NCBI GenBank assembly: GCA_022376515.1
Contig: WTXI01000259.1
Span: forward strand, 1-51,649
From: Lactifluus volemus
Taxonomy: Eukaryota; Basidiomycota; Agaricomycetes; Russulales; Russulaceae
Length of the DNA: 51,649 nucleotides
Direction: 5' to 3'
Part shown: positions 44,397 through 51,649 of the stretch, in pieces
Layout: each line of letters begins with the position of its first letter
Position numbering within the stretch: the stretch's first letter is position 1
Notes under the pieces: model-generated
The model's input: the letters and a program-made list of their open reading frames with translations, nothing else
What the model was told of the DNA's origin: nothing
The model's database searches: none
Translations under genes and position numbers: made by a program

Positions 44397-47300
44397 CACC
44401 TTTTTTTTTTCTTTCTCTCTCACCACCCCACCACCCACCACTACCGTGGCTTTTTTTTTTGCCTATCCCGCGATTAACTGACGTTTTTGCCTTCCCTCAC
44501 CCGCCGCCTTCTTAAGCTTCACACACCACAGTCCGAACATTCCTTAATCAAGCTCCGACCCATCCAAGCAATCTGTATAACGTACTGTACTCCTCCTCAC
44601 ACGTCCTCTCTCTCACAGAAATGACTTTCTCTCTTTCCTTGTCTCAGGCTCCCACCCCCCACACACGTCTTGTTGTAATGTACTTGCTACTACTTCACCT
44701 TTTTTGGTCGTCCGCATAGCTGTAGTGTTAGTTGATCTCTTTTCTGTTTCTTTTTGGCCTATATCATATCAAAAACCTCGCTTTAGCTTTATCCTCTTTG
44801 GGTGCGTGAAAATCATCAACTTTTTTTTACCAAGTTTACGGGTTCCAAACAGTGCCCAAAGAGAAAACCCCGCTCGGGGTGTCAATAGCTATTGTGAGAA
44901 TTTGAGGGGCGGCAACGCGACTTATCAATAACCCCATCATCGCGCTGCCTCCATCTGAGATTTTTGAGACGGCGTATGGGTCCCGGCGGGGAGACAATTT
45001 GAAGCTACATGTCATGTGTGAATGGTTCGGGTCCAGTACCGGTTAATGAACAAGAAACCTGTCGCTTTGAGGTGGGAAATTTGGCCTGCTCGCTCCACGT
45101 TCCGTTTGGGGAAGAAAAGGAACGGCAGCAGATAGGGAAATGTATAAGTTACCAGGTTGGCATGCCTGATACAGTATGCCAAACAGACTCGGATCCGTCG
45201 GCAATTATTAATAATTGATATTGGACGGGAACTCGTGCTGCTATTTTCAATAATAGTAAACACCCACAGTATTGCTTGCCAATGTAGAGCTGTGGTTTTT
45301 TTTGTGAGCATTTGGTGTGAGGAGGGCCGGGGAGTTGGTGACTCTAAGCTTTACAGGTAAGTCTGGGTGGGGTGAAAGGGGACTCGAGAGAATGTCTTCT
45401 TTGATGCGACGGAGAAATGCTGATGTGGGGTAAAAACTACTTGCCACGCAAAAACAGTATTTCCAGCAAAAAAAACACACAAGCTTATAATAGGGCACTG
45501 CCCGGGCCAGTTGTGTGGGGGGTGCCTGCAACGCTATCATCGCGCGAAACTCTCTCTCGCCTTGGGAACGGAAGCCGCGGCGGTCCAGGCCCTGGGGACT
45601 TACTAGTACGTCGGCGTTCTGAGCAACACACACACAACCTTGCCACAGTATTGGCGCCGCCCGCCGCTACATATAACCCGAACCAACTTAATATAACGCG
45701 ACAGGGACTTCCGCGTTGATTAACGTTGATTGCGCCGCCGCCCCATAATGGATTTTCCCACGACCCTTCAACACAAAGTCCCCTTGTCCATGTGAAAGTA
45801 CTCACCGACCCCTGTAAAACAAGACCCTTGACGTCGGCGGGGGCCGTAGGGGGAAATGAGTGGCGGTCAGGAGAACTGAGAGTGAGCGCAGAAAGTTCTC
45901 AAACGTAAATTTTGCTACTTGACACGTCGAGTTGGTTTTTTTTTTTTCCCCCTGAACGAAGGTCCAGCCACTCCCATAAATTAAAAAATGAAACTTCCAC
46001 GCGCTTCTCAGGGTCGGTAAAGTATATCCAGGGGGTGGTTGTAGAGAACCCGAGTTGTTCCTGGCTGCTGGCTGAACCCCCCTCTTCTTCCCCAACACCG
46101 TGCAGCCTGAGAGCCAGTTTTGACCAATTGGCCACAAGGAAGGTTAAATGACGACAGCGTGAAAGCGTAAGTTGTTAAACGGTTTAACCGGCTTCCGTTC
46201 CCCAAACCCAGAAATCGCCGCAACAAACGTTTCATGAGCTCTAGGCACTATCACGGTACCTTTTGGCAAACTTGAAGTCTGCATGGGGCTGGCAGTTGAC
46301 ACCTTGAAAGGTAGATGCATCCGGTTCCAACGGCGACATTCGGGCGTAAAGTCGACTCACGCTTCCAGTCTGATTACAACTTGAACCACTGCGAGGTAAG
46401 GGGATGCACATTAGAGTTCACGTATAAATGACTCAATATGTGTGTGAACGCCTTTTATCCTGCGTGTAAGGCAGATAACGAGTTTGTGACGCTATTTGAT
46501 TTTGTCAACCAAATCAGTGTAAATTAGAGTTTGCCTCAGGTGGAGCGTACGAACGTTACTAATCCCCGCTGAGGACCACGCGGTACAGCACACGTCAGCG
46601 AGATAGCCGTACCACACAACTTGTTGTGGTCATATAAGTTAATTATTGCTGTTCAGGTAGCTGACTCGTTGACAGAACCTACGAGGAATAAAACAACCAA
46701 TGGCCCAATCTGAAACCAGTTCGGAGGCCGTAAAGATAAAATTCTAGTACAGCAAACGGCCGTCTCGTTTTTGGTCACGGAATTGAGGAACGCCACTTTC
46801 CTTGCTCACACAACTTGGGTCCAGAGAAGCCATATCAGAGTGTACGATTGCGCCAGTCTGCCAACGAAGGTCAAGACCAGGACCCTCGGCTTGTAAATCG
46901 AACACCTCCGTGAACATTTCGAGAGGGTTCAGGTACCCTGACTTGGAGTGCCTGTAAGCAGCTTATTTCGCCGTCCACCACCAGGGACGTTCCTCTGTGA
47001 ACCTGCACCTCACACGAGTGGAAAAAACTCCCAGGGCACATTGACGCTCCAGTCACAATCACCAAGAGTTCGTGCGAATAAGTGTATCCAGCTTGTTTGG
47101 CGTCGGGTCGTAATCCGCGTGGAGCACGGCCGAGCCGGATATGGACCATGAGAAGTGATTGACCCAAAACTCGCGAGAGAAAAACAGAACGAGAGCTCGG
47201 ATTCATGAGATAGGAGCACCTGCCCGCCACTCCGTTTCTAGTTCTCGCGCGTGCGGGTTAAGATTTTTTTTTTTTCATTTTCCAAGGCTCGACAAGATGC

Positions 47301-48593
47301 GCTATCTGTCCGGCGAAATGCGATCTCGTCATGGACAAGTACACCTGGATCCTGTCATAAAATTTCTCCGCCCCATACTTGTCAAGTGAAGGGCAGCAAA
47401 TGGGAGTGCCTTCAGAGGGGACCAGCGTCAGAGAACTCCGAGAGATTTGTCAAATAAAAGTCATCAGCGAGCATACCAGCGATCCCGATAGACAGGTCCC
47501 CGACGAACCCATCGCAAGAGAACTTGTTAAAGAAAAAGAAGAGAAGTCAATAAAAGAAGGTGCACATCTATGCCCCTTTTCATCCTCATTGTATGCGGAC
47601 AACCGGTCCCGTCCAACCGACTCCATTTCCGGCCATTACGCGAGCGGATTAGATATGTTCCATGATGTCCTAGGAGGAGAAGAGTCCTGTCAGTTTACCT
47701 TTCATGGCCTTTACTGCTCCCGCTTGGCCTGGGGACGAAGCAGCTCTATTTGACACATGTTCCGCAGCCAATCAGCCCGATCATACACGCTGCAGTAACG
47801 CGCTGGGTTTACGGGCACGTTTATATGCAGAAAAAGGAGAGAAAGAGTTGTTCTTTCGGCGCCGCGTGAATATATCCTAACTGAACTGAGACCTTTGCAC
47901 AGTTGGACATCCTGGAACGCCGAATGCGACCTACAACAAATGTAGCCGAACGCCACAGATCAATATCCATCAACCTTATCATCTCAGGGGGAGACAATTG
48001 AAGTTGACAAACTCAGTCACCGAAGTCGGACAACACGGACACGACTCGCTCACTGAACGACTCGCCTGGATCGTAAACGAGATGACCAGATATTTTACAC
48101 TCTCTGGTACTTCGGGCCACGCACCTAACCATATCTAGGTGAATCGTCTAGAATTTGCTGGCGCTAAAACTTGGAATTTGTTTTGACCCACTTTGATGAA
48201 TATGCGTCCAGATTTCACATGATTACATGATCACAAAGCGAAGAGGGGTGTTGAGTCGCTCGGGCCCAGTATCACATGTACAGCCAATGCTACGGTGGTG
48301 GGCCAGCGTCAATCCAAATTCATAATTCTGAAGGGCCCAACGACTTTGATCGCTGGCGCGTGTGGGAGGGTGCAGAAAGATGGACGTAGACAGTGTGTGA
48401 TCGCAGAAAGTCGGCGGCGCAACGCTCCATCGTGACATGAGACTGCTTCAAAGACCGGTCCAGAAGAAAGACGTTAGAAAATCACCGCTTGTCGTTTAAC
48501 AGTCACAAGGACGTGTCTGGTGATCATTGCGTTACATCGGGCAGGGGCTCTCCGTTCAAGGTCGAGGGCGCATCCGAAAAGTAGCTCCGCAGG
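44397..48593. other. Long intergenic stretch, no gene firmly supported
   Basis: About 4.2 kb. The first 200 nt are T-rich 3' flank of the F-box gene. Short overlapping frames occupy 45000-46240, with no domain. A plus-strand frame at 47379-47753 (containing VRELREICQIKVISEHTSDP and a Lys/Glu-rich helix) looks somewhat protein-like, but I find no secure partner exons. No long repeat, tRNA or transposon end recognised. Confidence 0.4.
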
Positions 48594-48842
48594 TCACGGA
48601 GCAGTAGAAAGGAAACGGCGAAGGTGACGTTCTTTCACTGTTTTCTAGGACCCAGGGGAGAGAAAGGAACCGATATGCGCAGAACATCACGTTATGCATC
48701 GCCTTTTGAAGTACGTTAGTGCACTTTTGCAAGTTCCTTGGAGTGCTATTTTGTCCATTCAGCCGCCGAAGGCTGTGCTTGGCGGCTTCGAGACATTCTA
48801 GATCCAAGTTCTTAGTGAGTCGTCTAGAAGCAGCCTTAAGCG
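48594..48842 (-). CDS. Possible exons of an unrecognised gene
   Basis: A minus-strand segment begins after an acceptor-like GAATAG (about 48848) and reads TLKAASRRLTKNLDLECLEA then SLRRLNGQNSTPRNLQKCTN. A GTGATG...CCTAG intron (about 48690-48645) leads to KTVKERHLRRFLSTAP and a stop at 48594. The text is helical and charged. Upstream exons could not be placed. Weak evidence. Confidence 0.25.
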
Positions 48843-49154
48843 TCTCTATTCAAAATGAGAACCCCTGCTCTTCGGTTTGGGAAATATGTCAGCCAGACAA
48901 TAAAAGCAATTTGAATGAAGTGAAGTGTTGTGTTGCGAACCACATGCACTGGCATGCGCGCCTGAAGTTGCAACCACGTGCAGGTGAACCTTACTTCTAC
49001 GGCTAAACCCGAAAGGGCAAACAACTCTAGCCGAGATCAATGACACACAATCTAGAGAGGTTAGAGTCCACACAAGACAAAAAAAAATACAAGCAAAGCA
49101 TACAAACAAAACTAAGGAGAAGATACACCCCCCAGCACGCGTACCAGGGTTGGC

Positions 49155-50964
49155 TTATCGAATGTTGAACTTATCAAACGTACTCTCTTTCCTCACTGCC
49201 TCCTCCCGGCGCCCCCAGACCTTCCACATCTTCATCGCTTCTTCACGGTAGCATATCGTAAACACCATGGTTCCATCAGGACCGAGACAACTTTGGCTGA
49301 CGGTCCCCGTGTGTGCAACTACGCTAATAAGTCGGCGCCCGAGGGGAACGCGTGCACGCTGATAGGTTGGTGTAGGGCGAGCGTAGGTTCGGGCACGTTC
49401 GGCAGGCGATCTCGGGGCTGCCATGCAAAGCCGTGTGTGCTGAGCAAACTCTCTCGAGTGCGGTGACCACTGCAAGGAATACACCTGCTGTGCGTCGTAA
49501 TCGTCTCGACTGGCGGCCGGTGTCAGCGTATCGCCGAGTGAGGAAGTGCTCCATATGTGGATACGGCCGTCTGGTATGTTCCACCTGTGGCTAGCAGATC
49601 GGGTTTCCACGGACACCATGCGACGGCCTGTTTGTCGTCGTAAGAGAGTAGGCAAATTTGTTAGCTTTGAACACAAAGAAATTTGAATTGGAGCAGCCGA
49701 ACGCAACCCACTTTGACCGGACTCTCATGCTTCATCTTGCCCACACGAGTCGACATGTTCCGAGCATCCCACAGATGCACAGTTCCATGACAGTCCGCCT
49801 CGCCATGAACGTTCGTGTGGCTCCACTGCAAGCCGTAAATTTCCCCTTTGTGCCCGCGAAACTTGGTACCTCGTCTGGCGCACGTACGTCCAGCACCGCA
49901 AGACGACCATCCGTCCTACCAAGGGCAAACACACGTGAGCACTGCCGCCATGCGAGCGTACTGACACTCATCCAGTCCGTGTTTGGCCATGAGCGTACGC
50001 GCTGCGTGAGGCCGCGTTCCCAACCTGTACACAACCTGTTGTCGTTCCGAGAGCCGCGTAGAGTCCCCGTGGTGCGAACACAAGAGCACGGATGCGGCCC
50101 AGACTTGGACGCGGCAGGTTGCAAAGCTGTGCAATCTGCCGCGTGTCTAGGTCTTGATAGTACACGTCATGTCGCAGGCGACGCAATGACATTGGTTGAG
50201 GACCAGGAGAGGGGATACGCCCAAGGATCTTGGGAATTCCAGGACCATCAAGTGCAAGGATAAACTGTCTCCGCTTCCGAGATTTGCGGCTGCTGAAGTT
50301 GATGAACGGTTGGTTGTGAAAAGAAGAGCTGGGCCGCGCTCCGGCGCAGTGATGAGCATTTTGGAGTCTGGTGTGGTATTTGTTGTATCGGTAAACCGTA
50401 GGAGCCGGTCTTCTGTGAGGCCAAAAATTTTTGCCATTCGTTTGTGCGTGGAGTCGTATTCATGGAAAGAGGGTCTCTGGACGTGTGGCAATGAAACGGT
50501 CTGCCTAAGGAAACGTGAGCCCCAAACGAGTCGCGAGACCGATCGACAATTTGTGGAGCGGAAGACATGGAACAGCAAGGAGTTGGTGAAAGGAGGAGAT
50601 TAGAAGCAAAAATCGTTGTTGTAAAAGACGTGTTTGCGTAGCAATCGGGTGAGTAGAATGAGAGGGTGGATAAGAATGTGCCAGTTACGGGTGATGAGTA
50701 ATGAATTGCCTACCCTTGGTTCTGCATTAATATCAGCATATTCCTGTCTCTGTTCTGCATCTGTAGAGACATCGATCGAGCTGATGGCCTCGGAAATTCG
50801 TTGCCTCTTTGTGGAGAACTCGTTTGTGATTGATATTCGTGAACGACGCTTTCGTAAGGGTGTTTCAAGCTTGCAGTCCCGAAAAGAGCCGGGTGTCCGA
50901 CTAGAGTGAGGGTGAGCGGTGATAAGAGAAACGTGGTAAGGTAGACGAGTGCATACTCTGCCAT
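49155..50964 (-). pseudogene. CDC20/fizzy-like WD40 APC/C activator locus with several frameshifts
   Basis: The minus strand carries, in order: a basic N-terminal exon (ETPLRKRRSRISITNEFSTK near 50865-50810), LDGPGIPKILG (about 50250-50220), YPLSWSSTNVIAS (about 50217-50180), VYYQDLDTRQIAQLCNLP, GRLAVLDVRAPDEV, YGLQWSHTNVHGEADCHGT then VHLWDARN, HESPVK spliced to AVAWCPWKPDLLATGG, DGRIHIWST, and a C-terminus ending KFNIR with the Ile-Arg tail. These are hallmark steps of the Cdc20/Cdh1 seven-blade propeller. At least four joins need a frame change where no intron fits (near 50175, 50020, 49845 and 49580), several explained by one missing base in short G or T runs. Either a decayed, perhaps meiotic, paralogue or an assembly with indel errors. 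Confidence 0.6.
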
Positions 50965-51257
50965 CTGAATTGTTGTCTTAGTGTAAAGATAGCGTGCCAG
51001 GGCCAGGGCCAGTCTGGGTCGAGGCCAACCTTAGGCCAGGTAACCCGTTTAAGGTAATAGTCCCCGTGACAACTAAATCCATCCCCGAGCCATCGACTCG
51101 GCTGTAGCTGTATCATTGTTCACTGTACTGTACTTCCAACTAAAGTTATATTCTTTGGCTTGCAATTATTACTACAACTCGTCGCGACATCCTGATACAA
51201 TCCGACGCTTTCAGCCACCACCTATGATAACTCTTTGCAACCATCTAACCCCGCAGT
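50965..51257. other. Intergenic between EF1-beta 3' end and the CDC20-like locus
   Basis: No gene recognised. It would hold the promoter of the CDC20-like locus and the terminator of EF1-beta (both minus strand). Confidence 0.35.
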
Positions 51258-51649
51258 TCACAGCTCTGGGATATGAGGTCAGACACTATCCAAAGCGATC
51301 AAATACGAACGCTTACTCTGCATGGCTGCAACGTCAGAGCTCTGAACATAATCTTCAAATTCAGCAATCTTTTCTTGGAGATCATCGAGTGAGACGAGTT
51401 CATCCTCTGCGCATATTTTGTGTGAGCACAAGGATTGCAGGCTTTTCTCGCGAGAGTAAATGACTAACCAACAACAAGGGTGATCTGGAGTTTGCGAATA
51501 CCATAGCCGATGGGGACCAGTTTGCTGGCACCCCATACTAGACCTTCCATTTCGACGGAGCGCACAGATTCCTCTAGTGCTTTCATATCTGTCTCATCGT
51601 CCCACGGTTTCACCTCGAGGGTGACCACAGACTGGGTGCATCAGTGAAA
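51258..51649 (-). CDS. Translation elongation factor 1-beta, C-terminal exons (partial)
   Basis: Three exons visible, with the N-terminal part beyond the window: 51631..51469, 51406..51317 and 51265..51258, with introns 51468..51407 and 51316..51266, and an intron acceptor at the right edge (GCACCCAG). They read [40 protein letters not shown], then [20 protein letters not shown] and the end [10 protein letters not shown]. This is the guanine-nucleotide exchange domain of eEF1B-alpha (EF1-beta), which reloads eEF1A with GTP. The last exon encodes only the end of one codon, Leu and the stop, a split usual for such genes. Clean frames here contrast with the CDC20-like locus next door. Confidence 0.93.

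Noticed and set aside
1..51649. tRNA, rRNA or CRISPR features
   Set aside because: I scanned for paired A/B-box motifs and repeat-spacer patterns and found none I can support; a tRNA scan was not possible here.

Overview
The window reads as nuclear DNA of a filamentous basidiomycete, most likely an Agaricomycete. The evidence is many short GT-AG introns (about 45-75 nt), CT-rich promoters, expanded divergent G-alpha and F-box families, fungal Goodbye-NACHT-ankyrin receptors, and Tad-type LINE sequence. I cannot fix the genus from sequence alone.

Left part (1-20.3 kb), mostly conserved single-copy genes with intergenic gaps: a partial multi-pass membrane protein (1-867, -); an uncertain or decayed locus (1.9-3.4 kb, -); an NHX-type Na+/H+ exchanger (3557-5947, +); a small three-exon gene of unknown function (7858-8225, -); a divergent heterotrimeric G-protein alpha subunit (8618-10671, +); a Cbf1-like bHLH-zipper transcription factor (11206-12783, +); another uncertain or decayed locus (14.5-15.8 kb, -); a single-span membrane protein with a disordered tail (15836-17921, -); and an ALKBH6-type dioxygenase (18105-19238, +).

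Centre (20.3-41.7 kb): a tandem triplication. The unit is exon 2 of an orphan disordered gene ('gene A', +), a convergent Goodbye-NACHT-ankyrin NLR (-), and the first exon of a secreted GPI-type protein (+). Units 2 and 3 share a chimeric junction fusing the intron-1 edge of the GPI-type gene to exon 2 of gene A. Gene A is intact only in unit 1 and broken in units 2 and 3. The NLR is intact in unit 1 (1086 aa), readable in unit 2 (1017 aa, fewer ankyrin repeats, shifted splice acceptor), and broken in unit 3 by a 160-bp deletion. Unit 2 also carries a 5'-truncated LINE with an 8-bp target duplication and a probable solo LTR. The intact GPI-type gene (40810-41706) closes the array. This is a birth-and-death NLR cluster with co-duplicated passenger or partner genes.

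Right part (41.7-51.6 kb): an F-box protein (42159-44396, +), a long stretch with little recognisable coding sequence (44.4-48.6 kb), a CDC20/fizzy-like locus with several frameshifts (49155-50964, -), and the C-terminal exons of elongation factor 1-beta running off the edge (51258-51649, -). Intron positions throughout are my own readings of splice signals and frames; none has transcript support here.
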